Source: Alopecurus myosuroides (taxonomy: Eukaryota > Streptophyta > Magnoliopsida > Poales > Poaceae). From it: a stretch of 64,000 bases of DNA. Positions 20,558-31,647 of the stretch are shown piece after piece. The stretch lies in NCBI GenBank assembly GCA_028641055.1, contig CM054062.1, positions 16,115,639 through 16,179,638 on the forward strand, in the 5' to 3' direction. Position 1 is the stretch's first letter; every line of letters starts with the position of its first letter. The position numbers and the translations under genes are program-made. Below the pieces are notes generated by a model. That model was given only the letters and a program-made list of their open reading frames with translations. It searched no databases and had not been told where the DNA came from.

Positions 20558-21245
20558 TTGACTTGGCGCATGCTCACATCATGTTTATGACTACAAACCA
20601 GTCAAAAATAGCCTCCATGAACACTTAGTTTTTGAACTTGTGATACTTCTTATGTTTTAGTTAATGATGCTTATGTCGCTATGCATGATTATGGCTCTTA
20701 TGCTCTCTTGATTTGTCGCTCCCAGTCTTTTGCTAGCCTCCACCTGTACTAAGTATGAGCTCTACTCGTGCATCCAAACTCCCTTAAACCAAAGTTTTTC
20801 CCATTGTGTCCACCATACCTACCTACATGTGGTACTTAACTGCCATTCCAAAGTAAATTTCTCATGTGTTACCTTTAAAACCTTCAAAATTACTCCTGCT
20901 TTATGTTCCTGTTTTTGCTCATGAAGACGTAAATAGAGAATATTTATCTCACTTGTTGATTGGATTTCACACCCTAGACTAGTGGCTTCATCCTCTTATC
21001 CAAATGATAGAAGAGCTGGCAGCGGGGTGCCCAGCCCCAAATTAATGCAAACAAATTCTCTTCACTATTTTTGCCCCTGATTTATCAGTCAAAGATAATT
21101 GTGTAAACAAAAGAGAAAGAGGGATGACCTTCTACACCAGTTGTGTCCTTTACCATGGGAGCCGCTCTTGTGAATCTATTTGTCTTGTGACGTACTGTAC
21201 TTTCTGTTTACCATTCGTTGACATTAGGATACATCTCCCAAAATA
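20558..21245 (+). other. Conserved noncoding 3' block, copy 1
   Basis: Aligns with 45198-45880 in the other Athila-like element, with 47 identical bases at 20995-21041. The best-conserved part can fold as CTGGCA, loop GCGGGG, TGCCCAG, with CCCC just after that could pair with the loop. No frame is conserved between copies, so selection at the RNA level is more likely than coding. Confidence 0.75.
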
Positions 21246-21876
21246 TAGACACTCCTCCACGGTATGTGATTGTTGGCAGGCACCCGAGGATTCAGTTAGC
21301 CATGGTTTGTGAAAGATGGATGGGAGGAGTGTCAAACTTTTAATACCACTGTTTAATAAAATAAAAGCTCTAGCACATGAGTGATCCCTACTTCCCTCCG
21401 CGAAGGGCCTTTCTTTTACTTTTATGTTTAGTCTCCATCTTCTAACTTTATGCACAGTTGAGAGAGCATTTTTGCCATTCTGAGTTCTATGTGCATTTGT
21501 CCGATAAGCATCGGTAATTACTTCATGATGTGATATTATTTGTTCTTAAATTATTTGTTCTAGTCTTCCTCATGAACTTTGAAGGTGTCCTGGCATTTAT
21601 GTTTTGCCCCGCTCTTAAGGACTATCGAAATATCACTTTGCCATGATTTATCTATACCTAGAACAAACGTTTACCTTTCTTTGCATTATTATTCATGATC
21701 CTTTATTTGAGTTACTCTTCATGATGCAAAGTAATTTCTATGCTTTATTATTAAAGTTTTATTTATCATGTCTGTGTTTAAAGTTTTATGATCTCAGCGT
21801 GCAAATGCTTTTACATTAGATTGATCAAATTTATGTTAGTAGCATGTCACCTAAGAAATTATTGTTTTATCGTTTA

Positions 21877-21896
21877 CCTACTCGAGGACGAGTAGG
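21877..21896 (+). promoter_or_regulatory. Hairpin before the polypurine tract
   Basis: CCTACTCG, loop AGGA, CGAGTAGG: a perfect 8-bp stem four bases before the purine tract. The element at 30203 has a hairpin at the same place with a different stem and the same loop (46410-46429). Confidence 0.8.
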
Positions 21897-21900
21897 AACT

Positions 21901-21915
21901 AAGCTTGGGGATGCT
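21901..21915 (+). promoter_or_regulatory. Polypurine tract of the Athila-like element
   Basis: AAGCTTGGGGATGCT directly before the 3' LTR start TGATACG. Confidence 0.75.
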
Positions 21916-23494
21916 TGATACGTATCCAACGTATCTATAATTTCTGATGCTGCATGATCATATTTTGCCAATTTCTACTTGTTTTCTCCCTTATTTATAG
22001 CATTTTTATACGTTTTCCGGGACTAACCTATTAACAAGATGCCAAGTGTCAGTTCCCTGTTTTTTTTCTGTTTTTTGGTTTAAGAAAAGTTGTTCTGCAA
22101 ACATTCTCGGAATTGGACCCCACAAAGCCCGAAGTTCCTATTTTCCCCGGAAGCATCCATAACACCGAAGAGGAGTCGAAGAGGGGCAACAGGGGGGCCA
22201 CACCATAGGGTGGCGCCCCCCTTGGTCGCGCCACCTATAGGTGTGGGGCCCCTGAAGCTCCACCGCCTCTGCCATTTCTCCTATTTAAGCCCCACGGATG
22301 GAAAACCCTAAACACCTGATAAAAAATCCCCGAAAAGTTCCGCAGCCACCGTCACCGTCAACCCTAGATCAGGGGGTTCTGAAGCTGTTTCCGGCACCTT
22401 GCCGGAGAGGAGATCATCACTGGAGGATTCTACATCACCATGCCTGCCTCCGGAGTGATGCGTGAGCAGTTCATCCTTGGACTACGGGTTCGTAGTTGTA
22501 GCTAGATGGTTGTCTTCTCCTCATATGCCTCCATGTGTAGATCTCGTGAGCTGCCTATCATGATCGAGATTGATCTTATGTAATTCTATTTGTTGTGTTT
22601 GTTAGGATCCGATGAATATTGAACTTATGTCAAGTTGATTATAGTCTTTATTTGCATATGCTTTTTGTGATTTTGCATGCTTTCTATTGCTAGTGGTTAC
22701 TCTGTCCAAGTAGTTGCTAGTGACTCCAAGAGGGAGTATTTATGCTCGATAGTGGGTTCATGCCTCCTTTTCGCCTTCCTCGAGTGACAGAAACGTGAAG
22801 GGGGAGGATTTGTTGTTGCCATTAGGGAGAAAAACAGCGGTGAGAGTGCCCGCGTGCATAATCATTGCTTACATTATACACTTTGTTTAATGCAATTATC
22901 TGTTGCTTGCAACTTAATACCTAAGGGGGTTCGGATGATAACCTAAGGGTGGATTATTAGTCATAGATGCAGATGGATGTCAGTCTATGTATCTTGTTGT
23001 AATGCCCGCACTACGTATCATAGTAATCTTTATGTTATATTGTGCACTATGGTGCGACCTCTATTTGTCAATTGCCCAGCTGTAATTTGTTCACCCAGCA
23101 TGCTATCTTTTATGGAGAGACACCACTAGTGAAACTATGAACCCCGGTCCATTTTTCCACACTGTTAAACAAACCACAATTATTTCCTGATTTCTTTACT
23201 TACTACAAGTATACACTATTTTCCACATTATACGTCTAATCTTTGTTTTCAGCAAGACCGGTGAGATTGACAACCTCACTGTACCATTGGGGAAAAGTAT
23301 TTTGGTTGTGTTTTGTGCAGGTTCCACGTTGTTGCTGACACCAGTGAAGCGCCAGTACCACCGTCAGTGGCATCAACCTTCCGAAGGTCCTCTTTCTCCT
23401 ACTGGATTGATAACCCTGGTTCTTAACTAAGGGGAAAACTCCTACCGTTGTGATCATCATACCCTCCTCTTGGGGTTGCCAACAAAGTGCATCA
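21916..23494 (+). repeat. 3' LTR of the Athila-like element (1579 bp)
   Basis: TGATACG...GCATCA, followed by GCCGT. It contains a GC-rich hairpin (arms 22198-22215 and 22229-22246), a TATA-like CCTATTTAAGCC near 22279, and regions colinear with 4733-6300 and with 17625-18375. Confidence 0.9.
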
Positions 23495-23499
23495 GCCGT

Positions 23500-23909
23500 A
23501 TCCTTGTAAAGCTTCTAGTTGTTAACCTCAACGACAACATAGTGATTTGTGCCTCATCCACTTTGGTGGTTGGACACGAAGGTGATATGGTGTGCCATTT
23601 GACGGCTACTCGGTGTTCCATTTTGGTGGCACCGCACCGCTCCAACAGAGATTAGCTTCATTGGGAAATGAACTTCGGGATAAATCTCCGTGACATTGTG
23701 TTCGGTTATTCCTCAACTTATGTTTACTTATTGCTACTAATTTAGTTACTTGAATACCTTATGCTAGTATTATTTTCTCATCATATAGGATTGTTCATCT
23801 AGTTGCATAATATAGACAATCTATATTTGAGCAATTATCTTTAATTGAAAGTGAAGAAAAAATTGTAGTTATCCTATTTACTGCCCCCTCTAGTTAACCT
23901 TCTCTATCA
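23500..23909 (+). repeat. Right part of the Maximus-like 5' LTR
   Basis: Continues the LTR interrupted at 13484. Ends CTCTATCA seven bases before the primer site at 23916. Confidence 0.55.
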
Positions 23910-23915
23910 TTAAAT

Positions 23916-23927
23916 TGGTATCAGACC
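23916..23927 (+). promoter_or_regulatory. Primer-binding site, initiator tRNA-Met type
   Basis: TGGTATCAGACC, one base from the usual plant Copia site TGGTATCAGAGC. Confidence 0.8.
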
Positions 23928-23966
23928 CTCGTCTCTTTATTTAGGCTTCACCACCCAAAGAGGAGG

Positions 23967-26390
23967 ATGGACGAGTCCATCACCGTGGATGTTATTCAGA
24001 AGCTATTTCAAACCATGATTGATAGCTCAGAAAAGAGGATGGAGGGATTAATAAAACAAATGTCATTTTCATCTAGTTACTCCTCGGAAAATGTTATTTT
24101 GGATGAAAATTGAACTCCCATACCTTATAAGGATGATACTGATGCATCTAAAATAAAAGATAAAATAAATTAAAATGATTTTAGTTTTTCTTACAACAAT
24201 GCTCCTAATGTTCAACATCCACATGTAAACAATCTTGGTGCACCTCTTTTAGTAGACATGTCATGTTTTACTAATTGGAAATCTTACGTGAAGTCATATG
24301 TGTGTACATCCTCAATACAAATACGGAGAATCATTGAGAATGGGTGCAAGACTAAGGACCCCAAGAATTTAAGCTCAAGTGATATCATAGATCAGTAATT
24401 CAATGCTCATGCCTTGCACATGTTAGAGAAGGCAATGGCAAACGAAGGAGTAGAGCATATCTGTTTCTTCACAAATGCCAAGGACACATGGGATTGCACA
24501 ATCGACACGGATGATGGCAATGTAAACATTCAACACTCTAAGAAGTCTGTTCTCCAAAGACAAGTTATTGAATTCCATATGAAGGATGGAGAGACTCTAG
24601 AATACGTGTTTAGAAGACTCATGGCTCTTGTGGTTGACATGAGAGATTGTGGATTCCAAGATTGCAGTGAGGATTGGGTAAAGGGGAAATTCCTTCTCAC
24701 CTTTATTCCATACAATTAGAACATGGTGATGAATGTGCAAGTAAGGGCTGATTTCTTGGATCTAACTTACAATGATGTTTTGGGTATCTTCATTACCATG
24801 AACATGATGAAAATTCTTCTGATGATGTCATGGCCCGTGTGAATGGAATGAAGAAACCCTCCTTTTCTTTGAAGGCCACATATCATGAGGAAGATGACTC
24901 AGGTGGTTCATCATATGTTGTCTCCGAAAAGAAGAAGAGGATATCACATGAAGAATGCTTGGTTCTTGCCCAACATAAGTGGTGGAAGAAAGGAGATTTT
25001 AGATAAAATGCAACAAAGAACAAGGGAAAGGAAGCCTCAAGGATGAAGAAGGAAATAACTTGCTTCCGTTGTGGAGATAGTGAGCAATATGTTGCAGAAT
25101 CTCCTTTGAAGAGTAGGATTGAGAATGCTGGAAGGCTAGTGAGGAAGTCCAATTTCATTCCCAGGGCCAAGAACCTAATGAGGAGAGGTCGACCAAAGGC
25201 ATTGATTGTCAAGGATAATGAATACATATACGATGGCGAGAAGAGTGATTATAACGATGAAAATGTTGGCATGGAGGCCATGGCAATTCGTGTCATTCTC
25301 CCCAACCTTTAGCTCTCTCTTCTCCAACCCAAATGACAAAAAGGGCCCCTCAAGTCACAAGTGATTCATGGGCAAGAGTATATCCCCAAAGGTGAGTCCT
25401 ACACTCAAACTTGCAATATCCTCTAATCCATCTCTATTAAATTGTGTCGAGGAAGTAGACAATGATCAAGATCCCCTAACCAACTTTGTAAAAAGACTAG
25501 AAGGTGAAAATAAAATAGTATTTGATGCTCTCATGGTTAAATTAAGTGAGGCACTAGCCTTATTGATGAACATGAGGAGAGTATCATTTTACTCGAGGGC
25601 TTCGCTTGTGATGATGCTAATATAATTGCGGAGCTTGAGGATGCTCTAGATGATTCACACTGTCTTAAGGAAACCATGGAGGAGACCTTTGCTATAGACA
25701 TATCTAAGGTAAAAAGTGATCGTGATCATGCGTTCTTGAGAAGGTAAAGGAATTCACGGACCTAAAAGATGCAAATAAACAAGGTTACAATGATCTTATT
25801 AAGGATTTTTATTAGCTTAAGAATGTTCATAAAGCACTCTCAAGTGAGCTCAAAACTCTTAAGGGTTCATATGATATAAATTCAAATGCTTGTGCCACTA
25901 ACCATTTGTGTGTCAAAGCATCTCTCGTTGAGGAGAACAATAGGTTGAAGGCTCCACTAAACAAGGGACTAGATACTTGTATGAAAGGGCAAAAGAACCT
26001 CAAGATCTTTTGAGTAATCAAAGGAGATTTTTTGGGAAAGAAGGACTTGGTTTTGGATCTACATCCAAGAAGACCCACGAGAATAAGTAAACTCCCTCCA
26101 CTAATGCTATTGTTTTTGTGAAGGAGGGGGAGTTGGCTAATAAAGTAGTGGAGTTTGATGCTATTGCTAAAAGTACTACCCCTAGGTACATTACTACTCG
26201 TAAAAAATTTGCGGGAAAATACAACCCATCTTATGTGCTTCTTAAATCTCATGATGGTCATGTATATGAAAAATATGTTGGTACTTCATATGGTGATGAT
26301 TATAAGTATGGTATTTGAGTTCCAAAGACCCTTGTGACTAACAATAAAGGACCCATCCAAAAATGGGTACCTAAGACAACAAATTGATTC
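23967..26390 (+). pseudogene. Maximus-like Copia gag remnant
   Basis: Starts MDESITVDVIQKLFQ at 23967 and is interrupted repeatedly by stops. 24414-24719 holds a Copia gag core: HMLEKAMANEGVEHICFF, KDTWDC, and LEYVFRRLMALVVDMRDCG. A zinc knuckle at about 25061-25110 (CFRCGDSEQYVAES) has lost its later ligands. 25300-26390 is Lys/Glu/Asn-rich with broken frames and should correspond to the extended gag C-terminus of the SIRE/Maximus group. The protein would form the particle and bind element RNA; this copy cannot make it. Confidence 0.65.
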
Positions 26391-26397
26391 ATTGTAG

Positions 26398-27810
26398 GTT
26401 TGTGCTTCCGGTGGAGAAACTTGGATGGTTGATAGCGGTTTCTCCGCACATATACCGAAAGTAAATAAGTATTAGAAGACTTAAAACCTCAACTCATCAA
26501 ATTATCACAAATTACCGTTGGAGATGGTATAAAACTTAAGGTATTGGGACACGTCAAGGTGGTGATTTCTCCGGATCTATCCATTGATAAAAATTCCTCC
26601 TTGTCGAGTCCTTGGCTACAACATACTGTCCGTTTTACAACTTTGTGAATGTGGTTATACATGTGTATTCGGAGATCATCACGTGCTTTTCCTTCACACT
26701 ATTTATCTTAAAATAGCCTTTGTTGGATTTGTGGAGAACGGTATGTATGTAGTGGATTTCTTGAAAGAAGCTACACATATTGCCACATGTCTAATGGCTA
26801 AGTACGACATGGGATGGCTTTGGCATCGCCGTTTGGGCCAGATCGGTATGAGAAACTTGCAAACTCTTGTGAAGGGTGAGCACATGGAAGGACTAACAAG
26901 TGCGATTTTTTTCCAAAGATCATCCTTTTAGCTCTTGCATAGCCATGCATGAGAAGAATCACCCCAAGAAGTCAATCATTTCCACAAGAGGCCCTTTGAG
27001 CCTATTCATTTGGATTTATTCGGAACTTCCACATATGATAGTCTTGGTTGGAAGAAATATTGCTTGCTGATTTTTGAAGGCAAGTATGATACAAAGATAC
27101 ATTGTTTGGGCCACGAAAGTGAAACTTCAATATGATACAAAGATCTTGGCAATTAGGACTGATAATGGGTCAGAGTTCAAGAACTACACCATTGATGAAT
27201 TTTTGAGTGATGAGGGGATAAGACATCATTTTTCCGTTGCGTACACCCCTAACAAAATGGTGTGGTGGAGAAAAATAATCATACACTCATTGATATGGAA
27301 AGAACTATGATGGCCAAGTTCAAATCCCCATATAAATTTTGGGCCAAAGCCATCAACACCGCTTACCTTCTATCCAACCGTCTTTTTCTCTGTCCGATGA
27401 TTGGCATCACTCCATATGAACTCCTAACCGGTAACAAACCCAATATCAAGTACCTTCGAGTTTTTTGGTGCACATGCCAAGTCTAGATTAAAGGCACTAG
27501 ATTATGTAAATTTGATCCTAGAACTTTTGAAGGCATATTTGTTGGTTATGCTATGAACTCTCATGCTTATAGAATCTACAACATAGCCACTGGTTATGTT
27601 GAAGAATCTATGAATGTGGAGTTTCATGAGCATAATGTCTCCCAAGTGGAGCAAATTGATTGTAATGATGTAGGTGATGAAACTTCCTCCATAGCCATAG
27701 GAAAAATGGGTATACGTCCTCTTATACCCATTGAGGGACACCTCGTGGAAACGGAGGATGGGACAAGTTCTACGCAAGTGGAGACCTCTAAATCAACCAT
27801 TGATTAAACG
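26398..27810 (+). pseudogene. Maximus-like protease and integrase remnant
   Basis: The protease active site is visible near 26427 as WMVDSGFSAH. The GAG-pre-integrase part follows, with YNILSVLQLCECGY near 26610 and WLWHRRLGQIGMRNLQ near 26815. The integrase catalytic core is fragmentary: an LDLFGT-like piece near 27010, IRTDNGSEFKNYTIDEF at 27145-27200 and an FWAKAINTAYLLSNR stretch near 27340, in different frames. The end (27553-27807) is acidic. Frameshifts and stops every 100-300 bases rule out function. Confidence 0.75.
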
Positions 27811-28153
27811 ATAGATCAAGAACAAGAACATGACCTTCAAATTGATACCACTTATCAAGAAAGTGTCCAAGACCCACCCAATAATAATGGTGGTCATGAT
27901 ATTGGCGACTCTTCACGAAGAAATCCACTCCAGATAGATCATGGTCTTGATGAAGGAAATGATGAGGATGTACCTCCAATTGAGAATCCCGATGATGCAC
28001 TCGTCCGCAGGAAATCTCGTCTAGCCACAAGATTGCATCAAAATTCACACTATCAAAAGAATGTTATTGGTGGTTTGGGAAGAACTGTATCCACTCGTGG
28101 TAAAGTACTCAAATTTGTGGAGTTCACTCCTATGATCTCATGTTGAACTAAAA

Positions 28154-29680
28154 AAAGTATATGATGCTCTTGAAGATGAAGATTGGGTTCAAAATATGCA
28201 TGAAGAGCTCCACAACTTTGAAAGAAACAAAGTATGGTCTCTAGTGGAAAGACCCAAGAATCATACTGTAATTGTAACAAAATGGGTATACAAGAACAAG
28301 AAATATATTCATGGGAAATTGATTCACAACAAGGCTCATTTGGTTGCTCAAGGCTACTCTCAAGTCGAGGGACTTGGCTATGGTGAAACTTTCGATCCCG
28401 TAGCTAGACTTGAATCCATTCGTATACTACTTGCATTTGCCACTAGTAATAATTTCATCTTGCACCAAGTGGATGTTAAAAGTGCTTTTCTCAATTGTCC
28501 TCTAAATGAAGTAGTGTATGTTAAAAAACCTCCGGGGTTCTAAGATCCAAAGTATCCTAACCATGTCTACTTACTCCATAAGGATTTATATGGCCTCAAG
28601 CAAGCCCCACGTGCTTGGTATGATAATCTCAAGGAGTTCTTAGTATATCGTGGTTTCATACTTGGGGTAATTGATCCCACACTTTTTATAAAAAGCGTAG
28701 ATGAAAATTTCTTCCTATGCGAAGTATATGTTGATGATATTATATTTGGATCCTCTAATGCGTCTTTTGTAGAACAATTTGATAAGCTAATGACAAGTGA
28801 ATTTTAGATGTCTATGATGGGTGAATTGAAGTTATTCCTTGGTTTTGAGATCAAGCAATATAATGAAGGAACTTTCATCTGCCAAGCCAAATATATTCAA
28901 GACATGCTCATGAAATTTGATATGATCAGTGCTAAGCCATTAAGATTTCCGATGTCAACAAACGTGAATTTTAAAATAGATCACAAAGGTATATCGGTTG
29001 ATCCAAAACTCTATCACTTTATGATTGGTTCTTTGCTTTATCTTTGTGCATCTAAACCGGATATTATATTTAGTGTGGGTTTGTGTTCAAGATTCCAATC
29101 TAACCCCAAGGAAAGCCATATGATTGCGGTCAAAAGGATTCGTAGGTACTTGGTTTACACTCACATTCATGGTCTTTGGTACCTGTCAAATACAAGTATT
29201 GATCTTGTGGGATATTCGGATGCGGATTGGGGAGGTGACAAAGTGGATAGAACATCAACCTCGGGTGTTTTCCATTTTCTTGGTAGGTCACTTGTGTGTT
29301 GGTCTTCCAAGAAACAAAATTAAATTGCCACCTCCTCTACGGAAGTGGATTATATTGCCGCTGCAAGTTGTTGCTCTCAATTATTATTGATGAGGCAATG
29401 TTTTAAATATTTTGGGATTAAGATAAAGAAAATTCGTATTTTATGCGATAATAAAAGTGCTATATAAATTGCGCATAATTTGGTGCTTCATGGCAAGACC
29501 AAGCATATTGAGATTCGGTATCACTTCATCTGTGGCCATGTGGCCAATGTAGATATTTACATTTCCTACGTCAACACGAAATATCAACTTGTCGATATAC
29601 TCAAAAAGCCTCTTGATGAAAAGATATTCAAGCATTTGAGGAGTGAGATCAATGTTGTATATGCAAGCAATTTTAATTGA
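28154..29680 (+). pseudogene. Maximus-like reverse transcriptase and RNase H, one frame with nonsense codons
   Basis: From 28196 to 29680 a single frame can be followed, interrupted by stops at 28541, 28805, 29321 and about 29465 but by no obvious frameshift. RT landmarks are VTKWVYKNK, LVAQGYSQVEG, HQVDVKSAFLNC, LYGLKQAPRAWYD and the catalytic YVDD near 28729. RNase H shows YSDADWGGD near 29215, a broken SSTEVDYIAA and DNKSAI. It would copy element RNA into DNA inside particles. Decay mainly by base substitution suggests loss of selection after insertion. Confidence 0.85.
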
Positions 29681-29689
29681 TTGGAAATC

Positions 29690-30202
29690 TTGCATACACA
29701 CCTATATTAGACTCCTATTTGGTTTTTAGATGTACGCATGGACATATGGGGGTGTAGCTCAATTAGTGAGTCAAGACTACTCCTATAATGCATAAATAAA
29801 CAAATCATGCATGATGGTCATCTCTATGACAAAATGTGCTTTAATGATGAGTTTCGACAATGCACCCAAGATATATCTTCGCGGTGTCATATCGAGCATA
29901 CTCACACGTGGTGGCCTAGGCCACCGCCCCCATCTTGGGAATTTGAACTTTGTTTGGTTTGAGTTTTTGAATGCTACTTGCATATCCATTCGTATGACTG
30001 AGATCTTAAATTCCATATCACATCTAATGTTGATTAATTTTGGGTTTTTCATGTGTGAAGAAACCATCATGCTAACAAGTTTGTTCATATGTGTCTTTCA
30101 TAATTTTCCTAAATCTTTCAGATTCTTCAAATATCACATCTCTAATTATACATGGTAAAATTTTCAATTTGGTGCGGAATTTAGAACACTCTCATGGTAC
30201 CA
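29690..30202. other. 3' noncoding region of the Maximus-like element
   Basis: A purine stretch near 29745-29752 (ATGGGGGT) could be its polypurine tract, but I could not match what follows to the 5' LTR. A perfect 16-bp palindrome lies at 29910-29925. The Fatima-like element inserted at 30203 with duplication TACCA. Confidence 0.4.
30198..30202. repeat. Target-site duplication TACCA, left
   Basis: Repeated at 47847-47851, bracketing 30203-47846. Confidence 0.9.
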
Positions 30203-31560
30203 TGATACGTCAAAAACGTAACTCCTTTTCCGAACACTTTTCCTATTGTTTTCCTCTAAACTTGTATGTTTTGAATGCAACTAACCGGACTAACGCTGTT
30301 TTCAGCAGAATTACTTTGGTGTCTCGTTTTCGTGCAGAAAAATCAACTTTCGGGAAATTGCCCAGAAAAGACCCCATTGGCCCTAAAACACCAGAAGACC
30401 CCGGGAGCCAGAAGGAGATCCGGAGAGGGGCCAGGAGGTGGCCAAACCACCCCCCGGCGCCCCCTAGGTCGCGCCACCAGGTGGTGTGAGCCACTCCCAC
30501 ACCCTCTCGGTCTCTTCTTTCGACTACAAATAGCCTTCAACCCTAAAACCCGAGGGGGTTCGATAGTTTTTCACAAAGAAGTCCGTAGCTCCGCCGCCAC
30601 CCCGAACCTCGATTCGGGGATCAGAAGTTCATGTTCTGGCACCCTGCCGGGACGGGGAATTGGAGGAGATCATCGCCATCGTCATCACCAACGCCTCTCC
30701 ATCGACCATCCATGTGTGAGTAATTACCTCGCTGTAGGATGAAGGGGACGGTAGGGATTGGCTGAGATCGTTGATGTAATAATGTCGTGATTGTTAGGGC
30801 ATAGTGTCTAGTATCTTCTATTAGTGCTATTGACATTGTTGCAACTTATTATGCTTAATGCTTGCCACTTTGGGCCCGAGTGCCATGATCTCAGATCTGA
30901 ACATGTTATTGAATCACGATGATAATTATTGTTTCTTGATCATACCTGCAAGTTTTTTTACACATATCGTTGTCCGGAACCCGAGACCCCAAAGTGACAG
31001 AAATTGGGACAACCGGAGGGGATGGCTGTGATGTGAGGATCACATGTATTCACGGAGTGTTAATGCTTTGCTCCGGTGTTCTATTAAAAGGAACACCTTA
31101 ATTACCAGTAGTTCCCTTGAGGCCCCGCTGAAAACGGGCTGGTAGGACAAAAGATGTTGTGCAAGTTCTCATTGTGAGCACGTACGACTATTTACGGAAC
31201 ACATGCCTATGGTTACTTAGTGCTTGGATGCTTTATCTTATTTAACTGCAATTCCCATGTCTTGATTATTATATGAAGTATCTTATCCATGCAACGCCCA
31301 TTCATCTATCCCTATGCCTACAGTATTTAATCTCATTGTTTACTTCAAACACTGTTGCTGCTGTTTTCATCTCACTTCTGCTATTATTTCACTACTACTG
31401 ATAAACCACTGCGAACAAAAGTACTTTCAGGTGCAGGTGAATTAACAACTCACTTGCTAAGGCTCACAAATATTATTTGGCTCCCCTTGTGTCGAATCAA
31501 TAAATTTGGGTTTTACTTCCCTCGAAGACTGTTGCGATCCCCTATACTTGTGGGCCATCA
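30203..31560 (+). repeat. 5' LTR of the Fatima-like element (1358 bp)
   Basis: Starts TGATACGTC, ends GGGCCATCA. Contains a GC-rich hairpin region near 30425-30490 and an A/T-rich TATA candidate near 30522. Colinear with 46450-47846; the length difference comes partly from small tandem duplications in the right copy. Confidence 0.95.
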
Positions 31561-31571
31561 AGACTATTTTC

Positions 31572-31589
31572 TGGCGCCGTTGCCGGGGA
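31572..31589 (+). promoter_or_regulatory. Primer-binding site, tRNA-Asp(GUC)
   Basis: TGGCGCCGTTGCCGGGGA is the exact complement of the 18 bases at the 3' end of plant tRNA-Asp(GUC). It begins 11 bases after the LTR. Confidence 0.85.
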
Positions 31590-31647
31590 GCATAGCTTTA
31601 TTTGCGATCTCACCGGAGAGTATTATTATCTAATGCCATAATTCATC

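Larger units (their letters stand above)
13485..23494 (+). mobile_element. Athila-like non-autonomous LTR retrotransposon (Sabrina/WHAM-like)
   Basis: LTRs begin TGATACGT and end GCATCA, and the element is bracketed by GCCGT. Order: 5' LTR (13485-13723 and 17625-18375, split and partly deleted by a Tat element), mutated tRNA-Asp primer site (18386), a gag-like remnant, a long noncoding interior with no pol, a hairpin and polypurine tract before 21915, and the 3' LTR (21916-23494). With no protease, RT or integrase it could only move using enzymes from related elements. The family name is from memory. Confidence 0.85.
13101..30202 (+). mobile_element. SIRE/Maximus-like Copia element, split and decayed
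   Basis: This is the outermost element of the middle of the window. Its 5' LTR spans about 13101-13484 plus 23500-23909, interrupted by the Athila-like element whose GCCGT duplication brackets the gap. A primer-binding site (23916), gag remnant, zinc knuckle, protease, integrase, reverse transcriptase and RNase H follow in Copia order up to 29680. Wording such as GTKWVYKNK, KSAFLN and KPPGF in the RT fits the SIRE/Maximus lineage as I remember it. Many stops show great age. The 3' LTR was not identified; it may lie right of 48292 or beyond the window. Confidence 0.7.

Noticed and set aside
29745..29760. Polypurine tract with the Maximus-like 3' LTR starting at 29753
   Set aside because: The sequence after it could not be matched to any part of the 5' LTR.
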